DNA of 32,898 nt from Snowella sp. (GCA_003249095.1 QBMS01000037.1:1-32898), one strand, 5' to 3'. Positions 1 to 8,540 are shown, counted from the stretch's first letter. Numbers and translations: made by a program. The notes: generated by a model not told the origin, from the sequence alone.

Positions 1-396
1 GCTAGGGGGTTAATTAAGTCACCTTAATAACCAATACGGTTTTTGGGTAAACTGTTAATTTCAGTATTTTCTCGGATTCTTCAATTTAACATTAACGAAA
101 TCTGAGAAAGTTTCTGAGTTTATCTCATAAACTTGAAGGGGCTGAAAAACATAATAATAAAATCTTGTTTCTTCTGTAATAACCCTTCTGTATCTTTTAT
201 ACAACGTCAAGCGGCCATCTGTTTGTTACATCTTGTTAAAATTTTTCCTGCTTTTTTGTAACGAAATATTACAAGGAATCTGAGAGAATAGAGTGAGGCA
301 GGGAGCATCTTCTGAAGGTTAATACGGAACCAAGAAGTAGATCCTTGCTGACCTCTACCATAGTAAAGAGCCAGAGAAACTTAAATTGAGTATTTT
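1..396. other. Intergenic region upstream of first gene
   Basis: This AT-rich stretch holds no convincing gene. It contains a perfect inverted repeat TTGTAA-N7-TTACAA at 256-274, followed directly by TCTGAGAGAATA at 279-290. The latter string occurs again upstream of gap1 (27451-27462), so it may be a promoter or regulator element. The GTA/TAC half sites inside the inverted repeat are 9 bases apart, not the 8 expected for NtcA. The left edge probably contains the end of the region belonging to a gene outside the window. Confidence 0.5.
256..274. promoter_or_regulatory. Inverted repeat TTGTAA-N7-TTACAA, possible operator
   Basis: The two 6-base arms at 256-261 and 269-274 are exact reverse complements with a 7-base spacer. 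It lies about 120 bases before the first gene and just upstream of a string shared with the gap1 upstream region. Its right part (ACGAAATATTACAA) also recurs at 32568-32581. There is no T-run after it, so a regulator site is more likely than a terminator. The cognate protein is unknown. Confidence 0.3.
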
Positions 397-810
397 ATGA
401 AAACAACTGTTTTATCTCAGCAATCCCCAAAAATTGATTATCCGATTAAAACCTTGCGGCGAGCAGAGTTGGCTCTCAAGGATTCTCCCTTCTGCTTAGT
501 TTTATTTGTTGCTATGGGTTTGGGGAGTGTGCCATTGCCTTTAATGGCGAACCAAAGTGGACTCATGGAGGGTTACACGGAAAAATTTCTGTCTGAAAGA
601 CGAGTCGAAGTAGAGTTGACTTGGCTAATTCAGGTGGGACTACTCCGCCGAGAAGTCGATGGTCAGGGTATTACTGATAGTTTTCGGTTAACGCCTTTGG
701 GCAAATATTTAGTAGAGCAATGGAAAAGTCAAGGCCCACTGTGGAAAAAGATTACCTTGGGGCAACGATTAATCAATCAATGTCGGCGTTGGTTTCCCTG
801 GTTTCTTTAG
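397..810 (+). CDS. Conserved cyanobacterial protein, Npun_F0494 type
   Basis: A 137-residue protein of unknown function. The pattern LRRAELALKDSPF near the N-terminus, followed by EGYTEKFLSE and by WLIQVGLLRREVDGQGITDS and RLTPLG, matches my memory of a cyanobacteria-only family annotated as Npun_F0494. The centre (residues about 70-110) looks like a winged-helix module (a predicted helix, then LLRREVDG and FRLTPLGKYL), so a DNA- or protein-binding role is possible, but this is inference. Residues 30-50 are hydrophobic (LVLFVAMGLGSVPLPL) without being a clear membrane helix. The C-terminus is basic and Trp-rich. It lies 54 bases before cobQ on the same strand and may be co-transcribed with it. 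Confidence 0.7.
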   Translation: MKTTVLSQQSPKIDYPIKTLRRAELALKDSPFCLVLFVAMGLGSVPLPLMANQSGLMEGYTEKFLSERRVEVELTWLIQVGLLRREVDGQGITDSFRLTPLGKYLVEQWKSQGPLWKKITLGQRLINQCRRWFPWFL

Positions 811-864
811 CTTGATCTGAGTGATTGATCGTGTTTAATTCGTTGAGTGGATTGGAAAAATCGT

Positions 865-2358
865 ATGAAAGCAGTGATGGTGGTGGGGACGACTTCCCAT
901 GCGGGGAAATCCTTTCTGACGACGGCAATTTGTCGTATTTTCAAGCGTAAAGGTTGGCAGGTAACTCCTTTTAAGGGGCAAAATATGGCTCTCAATGCCT
1001 ATGTCACTGCTCAAGGCGGAGAAATTGGTCATGCCCAGGCGGTGCAGGCCTGGTCTGCGGGAACCACTCCCAGGGTGGAAATGAATCCTGTTTTGCTTAA
1101 ACCCCAGGGTAATATGACTTCCCAGGTCATTATGAACGGTGAGGCGATCGGGGTGACGGGAGCGGCTGAATATTATGAAAAATATTTTGAACGGGGTTGG
1201 CAGGCGATCGCCGAATCTTTAAAACGTTTAGAACAGGATTTTAATGTCGTTGTTTGTGAAGGAGCAGGCAGTCCCACCGAAATTAATCTCAAACATCGAG
1301 ATTTAACCAATATGCGAGTGGCGAAATATCTCAATGCGGCGACAATTTTAGTGGTAGATATTGATCGCGGCGGTGCGTTTGCCCATGTAGTGGGAACCTT
1401 GGCGTTATTGGAACCAGAGGAACGGGCGTTAATTAAGGGCATTGTTATTAATAAATTTCGGGGACAGCGATCGCTGTTGGATTCGGGTATTGAATGGTTA
1501 GAAAATTATACGGGCATTCCCGTACTAGGAGTCATTCCCTGGTCAGATTTATTATTTCCCGCCGAGGATTCCCTGAGCTTATTAGACCGTCGCGCTCCAT
1601 CAAGTCCAACGGATTTAACGATTGCCGTTTTACGTCTATCCCGTATCGCAAATTTTAATGATTTTGACCCCCTAGAAGCCGAACCGAATGTAACGTTAAA
1701 ATATGTCAAATTAGAAGACTCCTTAGGTTATCCTGACGCTGTTATTATTCCTGGTAGTAAAACAACGATTGCTGATTTAATCGAACTGCACCAAAGCGGC
1801 ATGGGAGAACAATTAAAAAAATATGCGAAGGCAGGAGGAGTAATCTTTGGGGTTTGTGGTGGTTACCAAATGTTAGGAAAAGTCGTTAATGATCCCGATC
1901 ATTATGAAGGGAAAGAAGATAGTTATCGGGGCTTAAATCTTTTACCGATAAAAACCATTATAACTTCTCAAAAAATCACTCAACAACGTCAATCTATTTC
2001 CTGTTTTCCCCAGATCGGCTTACCCGTTGTCGGATACGAAATTCATCAAGGAGTCAGTAAACTTCTGAACTTTACTCCAGGAAATTTTCAACCCATTTTT
2101 GAAGATACAGATTTAGGAATGGTCAAAAAAAATCAATCCATCTGGGGAGTTTATTTGCATGGTATTTTTGATAATGGCCCTTGGCGCAGATCCTGGTTAA
2201 ACTTTCTCCGTAAACGTCGAGGACTAGCAACGTTACCCACAGGAATTCCCAATTATCAAGAACAACGAGAAGCGATGTTTGATAACCTAGCTGATCTCGT
2301 TGATCAATACGTTGATTTAACCCCTATTTTAGCAATAATAAATGAGGACAAAGAATGA
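865..2358 (+). CDS. cobQ: Cobyric acid synthase CobQ
   Basis: Glutamine-dependent amidase that amidates four side chains (b, d, e, g) of adenosylcobyrinate a,c-diamide in cobalamin (or pseudocobalamin) synthesis; cytosolic. The N-terminal dethiobiotin-synthetase-like ATPase domain begins with MVVGTTSHAGKS (nucleotide loop) and KGQNMALN, and has CEGAGSPTEINL near residue 131. The C-terminal type 1 glutaminase domain has the nucleophile Cys331 in GVCGGYQMLG and His432 in YLHGIFDNGPWRR. The 497-residue length is typical of the family. I use the ATG at 865, where homologues begin (MKA-MVVGTT); a GTG at 847 would add six residues without a better ribosome site. The stop overlaps the start of the ferredoxin-like gene in an ATGA, implying translational coupling. 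There is no room for a cobalamin riboswitch in the 54 bases upstream. Confidence 0.96.
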   Translation: MKAVMVVGTTSHAGKSFLTTAICRIFKRKGWQVTPFKGQNMALNAYVTAQGGEIGHAQAVQAWSAGTTPRVEMNPVLLKPQGNMTSQVIMNGEAIGVTGAAEYYEKYFERGWQAIAESLKRLEQDFNVVVCEGAGSPTEINLKHRDLTNMRVAKYLNAATILVVDIDRGGAFAHVVGTLALLEPEERALIKGIVINKFRGQRSLLDSGIEWLENYTGIPVLGVIPWSDLLFPAEDSLSLLDRRAPSSPTDLTIAVLRLSRIANFNDFDPLEAEPNVTLKYVKLEDSLGYPDAVIIPGSKTTIADLIELHQSGMGEQLKKYAKAGGVIFGVCGGYQMLGKVVNDPDHYEGKEDSYRGLNLLPIKTIITSQKITQQRQSISCFPQIGLPVVGYEIHQGVSKLLNFTPGNFQPIFEDTDLGMVKKNQSIWGVYLHGIFDNGPWRRSWLNFLRKRRGLATLPTGIPNYQEQREAMFDNLADLVDQYVDLTPILAIINEDKE

Positions 2359-2594
2359 GTATTAATGTTCTTTTTTTACCTGATCAAATTACCATTCAAG
2401 CTGAACCTGGCGAGTTGATTTTGGATGTGGCAGAACGAGCAGGTTTATTGATTCCAACAGGCTGTTTGATGGGGTCTTGTCATGCCTGTGAAGTGGAAAT
2501 AGAAGAAGATAATCCCATTTGTGCCTGTATTAGTGGAATTCCTTCGGGAATAGACTCGGTAACTATTACGATTTATTCCGATCCTGTTTGGTAG
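2355..2594 (+). CDS. Mini 2Fe-2S ferredoxin-like protein coupled to cobQ
   Basis: A 79-residue ferredoxin-fold protein. Cys37, Cys42 and Cys45 form the C-x4-C-x2-C cluster loop, and a fourth ligand is supplied by Cys56 or Cys58 in ICACISGIP. Plant-type ferredoxins have about 29 residues between the third and fourth Cys; here there are only 10 or 12, so this is a shortened version. The N-terminal half (a beta strand, then GELILDVAERAG) is the usual ubiquitin-like beta-grasp. The gene overlaps cobQ by four bases (ATGA), so it is co-translated with it. Electron supply to corrin cobalt reduction or another step of B12 synthesis is a reasonable inference from context but is not shown by the sequence. 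Acidic residues around the cluster (EVEIEEDNP) fit an electron carrier. Confidence 0.85.
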   Translation: MSINVLFLPDQITIQAEPGELILDVAERAGLLIPTGCLMGSCHACEVEIEEDNPICACISGIPSGIDSVTITIYSDPVW

Positions 2595-2647
2595 GATAAA
2601 CTATTTTGAAAGTTTATTACTCACGGACAAATAACAAAATACTGATT

Positions 2648-2683
2648 GGGACATAACATTAAGAACGGCATATATTATGTCCC
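2648..2683. repeat. Palindromic intergenic repeat, ACATAATATATTATGT family, copy 1
   Basis: GGGACATAA at 2648-2656 and TTATGTCCC at 2675-2683 are exact inverted arms. Related copies lie at 9946-9980, 13445-13465 and 24681-24697, all between genes. It sits between the convergent 2Fe-2S protein gene and the metalloprotease gene and could act as a bidirectional transcription stop. Confidence 0.7.
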
Positions 2684-2704
2684 TACAGTTTATAGCGATT
2701 CAAC

Positions 2705-5641
2705 TTAAATCATGGCAAAGTTGCTATTAACTAAGGAACTAACCGCGATCGCGTTTTGACTATCGAAAATACCAATCAAATTGATTTCAGTAGCCGTTAC
2801 CGCCTTGTTATTCCCTGCATTGAAGTAATAAAGATAGGCATTATCGTTGTCATAGGCGAGAATATATCCCTTACCTCCAGACGCACTAGCGGAAAGAGAA
2901 GCACTGCCAGAAGCAGTATTTAATCCATCAAGTAACGCAGAACCAATGGTGACAGTACCTAGATTTACATCTGATTCCGTATTATTAAAATTGAAACAGA
3001 AAACATCAGAAGTAGAAGTATTGAGCGTAGCGGAGGTACCCTGACTTACATTAGCAAAAACAGGTGTGCCAGTGCCAGCGCGGGTTGTCAGATTATTGGA
3101 AAGACGAACCGTATCTCCCGTTAAAAAATCAGTAATAGTATTACGATTGGCTGGTGCAATAATGCCCGTTAAGTCAAAGGTGTCATTGCCACCCATCCCT
3201 GTCAGAACATCAATACCATTACCTCCTTTGAGGATGTTACTAGCATCATTGCCCTTGATGATATTGGCTCCCGCATTACCTGTTCCATCGATCGCCGCCG
3301 TTCCTGTAAGAGTGAGGTTTTCCACGTTAGCAGAAAGGATTGTGGTTACAGATGCAGTCAAGGTATCCGTGATCGTCGTCGTGACGGATTTGGTACTGCC
3401 TAGAAGGGCGTTCGTCGGATTAGAAAGGGTGAGAGAAAAGGTTTCATCCGCTTCACTGACAGAATCATTGAGGATGGGAATGGTGATAGTTTGAGTCGTG
3501 ACCCCCGCATTAAACGTCAGGGTTCCCGTTGTACTGGTATAGTCTGAACCTGATGTAGCCGTTCCGTTACTGGTGGCATATTGAACCGTAATACTTTGAG
3601 TACTAGCCGTATTTAAGCTGACTGTATAAACTTGGGAAGTTGCTAAACCTTCGACAACGGTTTGGGGACTGGTTGTAATATTAATCAGAGGGAGATCATT
3701 GTCATTATTAACAACTGTCACATCATTAGGATTCAGTCCGTTGTAGTTAGCATCGCTGGAAGTTGCGGGAGCTAAAACAATACTATAGGTTTGATTTCCG
3801 TCAATTAATAAATCATCAACCCCTGTGACGGTGACGGTTTGGGCGATATTCCAGTTCGCGCTGGTGAAAGTCAAGTTCGAGACATTAACAGTTCCTTCGT
3901 TAGTATTACTACTACTCACGTCAATCAACACATCCGCAGTCGGAGCAATGTTGAGAACAACTGAAAATGTTACCGTTCCCCCTGATTCTGTGGTGGTTAA
4001 TCCAGAGATTGGAGTCACAGAAATTCCTGCGGTAGTGACGGGCGTTACAATGGTTCCGCTAATGGAATATTGTCCTAAACTGCCATAGTCCGAATAGCCC
4101 GTTGTGAGGGGATCTCCTTTTCCTATTCCATCAATGGCTAAATAATACGTCCCAGCATTGAGGAAAAGATTAGTAAAATTCGCCGAGAGCAGATCTACAG
4201 GATTCGATTGAGCAACTAAAGTTGTTCCATCAGCTCCATAAATTCCCGCCCAAATGTCTAGATTAGTAATGCCACTGGCGGGAGTTAGGTATTGGGTGGA
4301 AAAAGTACCGCCATTATTAATAAAAGCTTGGCTAATGGCCTGAATGGTTAAATTAATTGATCCATTGCCTGTGGTAAATTTGAACCAATCCTGGTCTGTG
4401 GTTTGCTGAATAATGCCGAACTGATTCACATCACTGAGACTTGTATTATTTACATTTACACCCAGAATTCCTAAATTACCCGCCGCTACAGCCGTATTGC
4501 CCGCTTCATCAGCACGATAACCAAAACCACTGTTCGTGGTAATGATGCTCAGGTCATCTTCTTTGTTATTCGCACCTGAATATTCTCCCTTGCTCCATTG
4601 GGTTAATTGTTGATAATAACCGACCCCCATAATTGAAGCCCAACCTGTGGTTCCTGAACCGTGACCCTGATAATAACCCGTAGTAGATGTGCCATCATGA
4701 TCCAGTCCCAAATTGTGTCCTACTTCATGGGTTACCGCTTCGGCAATATATTTTTCGTTATTCGCAAGATTTTCAGGAAAAATCAGAGCAGGTTTATAGT
4801 TATCACCGACATAGTTAAACACACCGACATAGGCAATGCCGCCACCACCAAAATAACTACCGATGGGACTAATTAAGGCTCTGGTTCCATAGACCTGATC
4901 GCTACTACTACTGCGGGTCAAATAAGCCTCTCCCCGATCTTCCGTGGTGACATTCACATCAAAGGGAGCAAAGTCTTCGGCTACTCGTTGCCAAATGCCT
5001 TGGATGATGGAACGTTCTGCATCGCTAAAGGTTGTTAGGTCTGAATCTAGGCTCCAGGCGGGGGCATTAATCGCATTGCCGCCATTGTAACCATTGGCCC
5101 AGGCACTACCCGCAGGCAAAATATGACCGTTAAAGTCGAGATAAATAGTTTTTGTGGCGAAGGGATTGCTGTGTAGTAAAAAAGTGTTGCTTAAATTGCT
5201 TAGGGCGAAGGAAACAGAAGGCGTGCTATTGGTGAGTTGAATTTGCTGGGGATCAACGGCTGGAAAAATATCTGCATCAGGTTCGTTGTTTTTAGAGCCA
5301 GGCTGAAAAGAGGAAAAGTTTTTTAAAAGCTCAGTGATCTTTGATTCTGGGGAAGAGGTGCTTTCGGAAGAAGGACGCGCGAAACTTGAGAAGAAAAGGG
5401 GATTAAAATTTTCGAGATGATAAACAGGAAATTCGATGCTTTTGGGATTGACGTTTTGAGAGGATGTCGTGTTGGGATTTAACCCAGAATCTTGAGGTTT
5501 GTCTACGATCGCGCTAAAAGAATTTTTCCTTATGTCTGGGGAAACGGAAGCAACGAGGTCTTTTAAAGAGTCCCGATCGGCTAGATCGAGATTGATTCCA
5601 GCATCGGCAATAGATTGGAGAGAAAGATTAAGGGGATTCAT
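2705..5641 (-). CDS. Secreted metzincin metalloprotease with Calx-beta and RTX-type repeats
   Basis: A 978-residue, probably exported, multidomain protein. Residues about 1-160 are a low-complexity leader without a classical signal peptide. Residues about 163-375 are a zinc protease domain beginning KTIYLDFNGH, with the zinc motif HEVGHNLGLDHDG near residue 305 (HExxHxxGxxHD, reprolysin/metzincin type) and a Met-turn in SIMGVGYY about 25 residues later. Next come a pre-peptidase C-terminal (PPC) beta domain at about 390-530, a beta-sandwich module at about 537-645, a Calx-beta domain at about 647-764 (ending DSVSEADETFSLTLSNP), calcium-binding GGNGIDVLTGMGGNDTF repeats at about 780-822, and a Gly/Ser/Ala-rich C-terminal region resembling the cyanobacterial surface tail I know as 'bluetail'. 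RTX repeats without a signal peptide suggest type I secretion, but no exporter genes are nearby. Substrate unknown. Confidence 0.85.
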   Translation of the reverse strand: MNPLNLSLQSIADAGINLDLADRDSLKDLVASVSPDIRKNSFSAIVDKPQDSGLNPNTTSSQNVNPKSIEFPVYHLENFNPLFFSSFARPSSESTSSPESKITELLKNFSSFQPGSKNNEPDADIFPAVDPQQIQLTNSTPSVSFALSNLSNTFLLHSNPFATKTIYLDFNGHILPAGSAWANGYNGGNAINAPAWSLDSDLTTFSDAERSIIQGIWQRVAEDFAPFDVNVTTEDRGEAYLTRSSSSDQVYGTRALISPIGSYFGGGGIAYVGVFNYVGDNYKPALIFPENLANNEKYIAEAVTHEVGHNLGLDHDGTSTTGYYQGHGSGTTGWASIMGVGYYQQLTQWSKGEYSGANNKEDDLSIITTNSGFGYRADEAGNTAVAAGNLGILGVNVNNTSLSDVNQFGIIQQTTDQDWFKFTTGNGSINLTIQAISQAFINNGGTFSTQYLTPASGITNLDIWAGIYGADGTTLVAQSNPVDLLSANFTNLFLNAGTYYLAIDGIGKGDPLTTGYSDYGSLGQYSISGTIVTPVTTAGISVTPISGLTTTESGGTVTFSVVLNIAPTADVLIDVSSSNTNEGTVNVSNLTFTSANWNIAQTVTVTGVDDLLIDGNQTYSIVLAPATSSDANYNGLNPNDVTVVNNDNDLPLINITTSPQTVVEGLATSQVYTVSLNTASTQSITVQYATSNGTATSGSDYTSTTGTLTFNAGVTTQTITIPILNDSVSEADETFSLTLSNPTNALLGSTKSVTTTITDTLTASVTTILSANVENLTLTGTAAIDGTGNAGANIIKGNDASNILKGGNGIDVLTGMGGNDTFDLTGIIAPANRNTITDFLTGDTVRLSNNLTTRAGTGTPVFANVSQGTSATLNTSTSDVFCFNFNNTESDVNLGTVTIGSALLDGLNTASGSASLSASASGGKGYILAYDNDNAYLYYFNAGNNKAVTATEINLIGIFDSQNAIAVSSLVNSNFAMI

Positions 5642-5948
5642 AGCGGGCCATCCTTGAATAGACAGAATAGACTTAAGACAGAGCGGGCGATCGCAAAAAA
5701 AATTTATTAAAAAGAAAATTAAACTTTTTGCTATTGGTCTATCTTATTAAGGTGTCACGCTATTCAATAATCGGGAAAATACGGCTTTTTTGAAAGTTTT
5801 TGCTTAGAGATAACTTTTTTTGCGTATATTTACTCGGTTGCAAACCATGAAGGCATTGGTGATTGTTGATACTAAAAAAAAAGCAGGTCGCTATCCTGTT
5901 TTTATCAGTTCAGACAGTATGAGATAAATGTAAAGAAAAATTAAGGGG
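5642..5948. other. Intergenic region between metalloprotease and lipA
   Basis: No gene seen. It holds the presumed promoter of the leftward metalloprotease gene, in AT-rich sequence near 5690-5760, and the terminator of lipA at 5874-5903. One HIP1-like site (GGGCGATCGC) lies near 5686. Confidence 0.5.
5874..5903 (-). terminator. Rho-independent terminator of lipA
   Basis: On the minus strand AAAACAGG, a 7-base loop and CCTGCTTTT form a short hairpin followed by a run of at least eight T. It begins about 45 bases past the lipA stop codon, so it fits termination of lipA. Confidence 0.6.
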
Positions 5949-6890
5949 CTATGCAATGGATGGCTGGACAATATTGTTAGAAATATCCTCTTCCCCTGCA
6001 TGATAGGAGCTCCGCACCAGTGGCCCAGAACGAACTTGACTAAATCCCAACGAACGGGCGATCGCGCCTAAATGATCAAATTCTGCGGGTGTCCAATATT
6101 TTTTAACGGGTAAATGTTCCAAGGAAGGACGCATATATTGCCCCAAGGTGAGGCGATCGCAATCAACTGAGCGTAAATCCTCCATTGCCTGAATAATTTC
6201 GCTCTCTGTTTCCCCATGACCCAACATCAGTCCCGATTTAGTCGGAATCCCATTATCCTGTTCTTTTACCCACCGCAACACATCTAGCGATCGCTGATAT
6301 TTGGCTCCCCGACGCACGACTCCCTGTAATCGCTCAACGGTTTCAATATTGTGGTTATAACAAGCGGGTTTTGCCTTAGTAACCGTTAAAACTCGTTCCT
6401 TTTGGCTAACTTCTCGCTCTACTCCTCCCCAAAAATCGGGCGTTAAAACTTCAATTTGAGTTTCCTGATGGCGATCGCGAATAGCAGACATCACCTTCAC
6501 AAACCAACCCGCTCCCCCATCGGCCAGATCATCCCGTGCCACCGAAGTTAAAACCACATAGCGCAACCCTAATAATTCAACGGCTTCAGCCACTTTTTGA
6601 GGTTCATTGGGATCTAATGCCATTGGTGCATGACCCTTATCTACCTGACAAAAAGCACAGGCACGGGTACAAACAGGCCCCATCAGCAAAAAAGTCGCCG
6701 TTTTGTTGGCATAGCATTCCGCCCGATTAGGACAACGCCCCTCTTCACAAATGGTATGGATTTGACGTTGTTTAACAATTTGTTGGACGGTGGAAAGTTC
6801 GCTGGCCTTACCGATGGGTCGTCGCAACCAGGGCGGAAGTTGGGTGATTTCTTCGCGCCATTGTTGTTGGGAGGGGGGAATTGTCGTCAC
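5949..6890 (-). CDS. lipA: Lipoyl synthase LipA
   Basis: Radical-SAM enzyme that inserts two sulfur atoms into the octanoyl chain on lipoyl domains of 2-oxoacid dehydrogenases and glycine cleavage H protein. It is 313 residues long. The auxiliary-cluster cysteines are Cys48, Cys53 and Cys59 ([12 protein letters not shown]), and the radical-SAM cluster is Cys74, Cys78 and Cys81 (CTRACAFC). The family-typical C-terminal RSSYHA motif, whose Ser ligates the auxiliary cluster, is present. The N-terminus LPPWLRRP is characteristic of the shorter cyanobacterial LipA. The start codon is GTG at 6890 with no obvious ribosome site; no better in-frame ATG exists nearby. An FdC2-like ferredoxin gene ends 80 bases upstream on the same strand, a possible electron donor. 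A hairpin terminator follows. Confidence 0.96.
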   Translation of the reverse strand: MTTIPPSQQQWREEITQLPPWLRRPIGKASELSTVQQIVKQRQIHTICEEGRCPNRAECYANKTATFLLMGPVCTRACAFCQVDKGHAPMALDPNEPQKVAEAVELLGLRYVVLTSVARDDLADGGAGWFVKVMSAIRDRHQETQIEVLTPDFWGGVEREVSQKERVLTVTKAKPACYNHNIETVERLQGVVRRGAKYQRSLDVLRWVKEQDNGIPTKSGLMLGHGETESEIIQAMEDLRSVDCDRLTLGQYMRPSLEHLPVKKYWTPAEFDHLGAIARSLGFSQVRSGPLVRSSYHAGEEDISNNIVQPSIA

Positions 6891-6970
6891 GGCGTTTATC
6901 TTAAAAAATAATAGTTTTACTCTAACTTATTCCACTTTGAAAAAGAAATCTCTAGCCAGGACGCGATCGC

Positions 6971-7309
6971 TTAGGCTTGTTTAAATTGACGGGTATAAAC
7001 CTCATCTTCTTTTTCTGTTTCAATGACTAAATCAGAAAGGGGATAGGCAACACACAGCAGGGCATAACCTTCCGCCTGTAATTCCAGGGAAACGCCCATG
7101 CCTTCTTCTTGAGCCACTTTTCCTTTGGTAATCAGGGCCGCACAGGTGGTACAAACCCCCGCTCCACAGGAGGTCGGTAAATCAATTCCTGCATCATGGG
7201 CCGATTGAAGCACCGTTTTGTTACTAGTTACTTCAATCGTATGGATTTTTCCTTGGTAATCGATCTCAGCTTTGTAGGTATGGATCTCGGCGTTGGGGGT
7301 CTTGGACAT
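6971..7309 (-). CDS. 2Fe-2S ferredoxin, FdC2-like
   Basis: A 112-residue soluble plant-type ferredoxin. Cluster ligands are Cys48, Cys53, Cys56 and Cys86, giving the canonical C-x4-C-x2-C-x29-C spacing. The loop is SCGAGVCTTC rather than the CRAGACSTC of photosynthetic PetF, and the tail ETEKEDEVYTRQF resembles the C-terminal extension of the FdC2 ferredoxins of cyanobacteria and plants (my recollection of the family). FdC2 proteins are thought to act in redox tasks other than bulk photosynthetic electron transport. The gene lies upstream of lipA on the same strand, which needs low-potential electrons, but co-transcription is unproven. Start ATG at 7309. It is divergent from the recombinase-like gene. 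Confidence 0.9.
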   Translation of the reverse strand: MSKTPNAEIHTYKAEIDYQGKIHTIEVTSNKTVLQSAHDAGIDLPTSCGAGVCTTCAALITKGKVAQEEGMGVSLELQAEGYALLCVAYPLSDLVIETEKEDEVYTRQFKQA

Positions 7310-7616
7310 GACAGAATAACAAACTTTTTTGTGGGTTTAGCGTTGTTGATCTTAGCAAGTTTTGGTAGGGTTGTTAGGCTTTTTGGGATAATTTATAGTG
7401 AGCTAAGAGTGATTGACTATGAATTGAATCCTCAAAATACGGCTTTTTATAACCCAATACCGTACCCCTAGATTATTAATCTCCTTACAGAATCAAGGAT
7501 ATAATCCTGTTACATCCCTACCAATATTTGTTTTTTATTATGAAGAGATCTGTTGTATTTTTGAACCTTAATTAATTTAAAAAAATTTATCACCTTGAAT
7601 ATATTTAAAAATAGCA
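7310..7616. other. Divergent intergenic region, FdC2-like ferredoxin / recombinase
   Basis: No gene seen. It holds the promoters of two divergent genes. GGATATAATCC around 7497-7507 contains a perfect TATAAT (7500-7505) in the rightward direction, a candidate -10 element for the recombinase-like gene with a leader of about 100 bases. No good -35 hexamer accompanies it. Confidence 0.4.
7500..7505 (+). promoter_or_regulatory. Candidate -10 element TATAAT
   Basis: A consensus TATAAT hexamer about 110 bases before the recombinase-like gene. The spacing region upstream (CTCCTTACAG) gives no consensus -35 at 17 bases, so this is a weak prediction. Confidence 0.3.
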
Positions 7617-8501
7617 ATGACAACTACCCTGGCGATGGTGGCAACTCAATTTTTAGACCGAGCAGAACTGAGTCCGAATACTGTTCATTCCTACGAGATG
7701 ACCCTATTACCTTTTTTGCGGCGATACGGGCGATCGCCCATAGAAATGGTGACTGAAGAAGCCGTTGAAGCTTACTTAGCAAGTTTGACTCACCTTGCCG
7801 AAAATACCCATAATCGTCATCGGGCAACGATTCGCGCTTTGTTTAATTTTGCCGTTAAGCAGGGTTATTTAGAAATTAATGCGATCGCCTATCTTAAATC
7901 TCGAAAAAGTCATAAAACTGTCAATCAAGATAACAATACGGAACAAATTCGTTATTTGACTTCAGAACAATTAGGTCTTTTATATCATCTTGTTGAACCC
8001 AATTCTCGTCTCCATACCCTCATTCTTTTATTGCATCAAACGGGGGCCAATGTCTCTGAAATTCTATCCCTAGATCTCGATCAGATTAATTTCGGCGATC
8101 GCTGTTTTGAAGTGATGAATCAATATCATCAATCCCGTTGGTGTTTTTATGGTGAAAATTTAGCACAAGTTTTAGACCATTATGTGCAACATTATCGACA
8201 TTCAGGACATCCTGCTCTATTAACTGCCCAACAACCTAAGAGTAAAATTATTAGTCGTTTGCATTATCGCACCGCCTATCGAGATTGGGTGAATTTAATT
8301 AGTCAAAATACTGAATTAAAAGGCTGTCGGCTTCAGGATATTCGTCATACCTTTGCGATGGAGCGGGTTGGATTTATGGCAGTTCAAGATTTGCAAGCTC
8401 TGATGGGCCATGACACTGTACAAACCACCTTACGTTATTACAATCTATCTCATAAATCCGTTAAAAATATTGCCCAGGAAGCATTGAAAAGATTAAGATA
8501 A
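7617..8501 (+). CDS. Tyrosine-recombinase-like protein with altered catalytic residues
   Basis: A 294-residue protein with the two-domain architecture of XerC/XerD integrases: a SAM-like N-terminal core-binding domain (residues about 5-95, RAELSPNTVHSYEMTL) and a C-terminal catalytic fold. Retained residues are the second Arg (Arg243 in DIRHTFA), His265 (LMGHDTVQTT) and the likely nucleophile Tyr274 (LRYYNLS). The first catalytic Arg, expected in TG-x-R-xxE, is Asn145 (TGANVSE), and the His of the HxxR motif is Gln240. Those changes predict poor or no recombination activity, or a binding-only role. No att sites or phage genes surround it. It is convergent with dprA with a strong hairpin between them. 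It could be a stable cyanobacterial Xer paralogue rather than a mobile integrase. Confidence 0.8.
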   Translation: MTTTLAMVATQFLDRAELSPNTVHSYEMTLLPFLRRYGRSPIEMVTEEAVEAYLASLTHLAENTHNRHRATIRALFNFAVKQGYLEINAIAYLKSRKSHKTVNQDNNTEQIRYLTSEQLGLLYHLVEPNSRLHTLILLLHQTGANVSEILSLDLDQINFGDRCFEVMNQYHQSRWCFYGENLAQVLDHYVQHYRHSGHPALLTAQQPKSKIISRLHYRTAYRDWVNLISQNTELKGCRLQDIRHTFAMERVGFMAVQDLQALMGHDTVQTTLRYYNLSHKSVKNIAQEALKRLR

Positions 8502-8540
8502 GCAGTTATTTATAATTAAGTTGACAATTTTCTTGCACTC

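Noticed and set aside
261..272. NtcA site (GTA-N8-TAC) upstream of the first gene
   Set aside because: The half sites are nine bases apart, not eight, and no NtcA-like -10 spacing was found; kept only as an inverted repeat.
811..864. Cobalamin riboswitch before cobQ
   Set aside because: The gap is only about 54 bases, with no B12-box-like sequence.
3066..3494. A long open frame antisense to the metalloprotease
   Set aside because: It mirrors the repeats of the large protein and is Val/Pro-rich with no ribosome site; shadow of a repetitive gene.
7617..8501. Prophage or integrative element around the integrase-like gene
   Set aside because: No phage or transfer genes, no tRNA and no flanking att-like duplications; neighbours are core genes.
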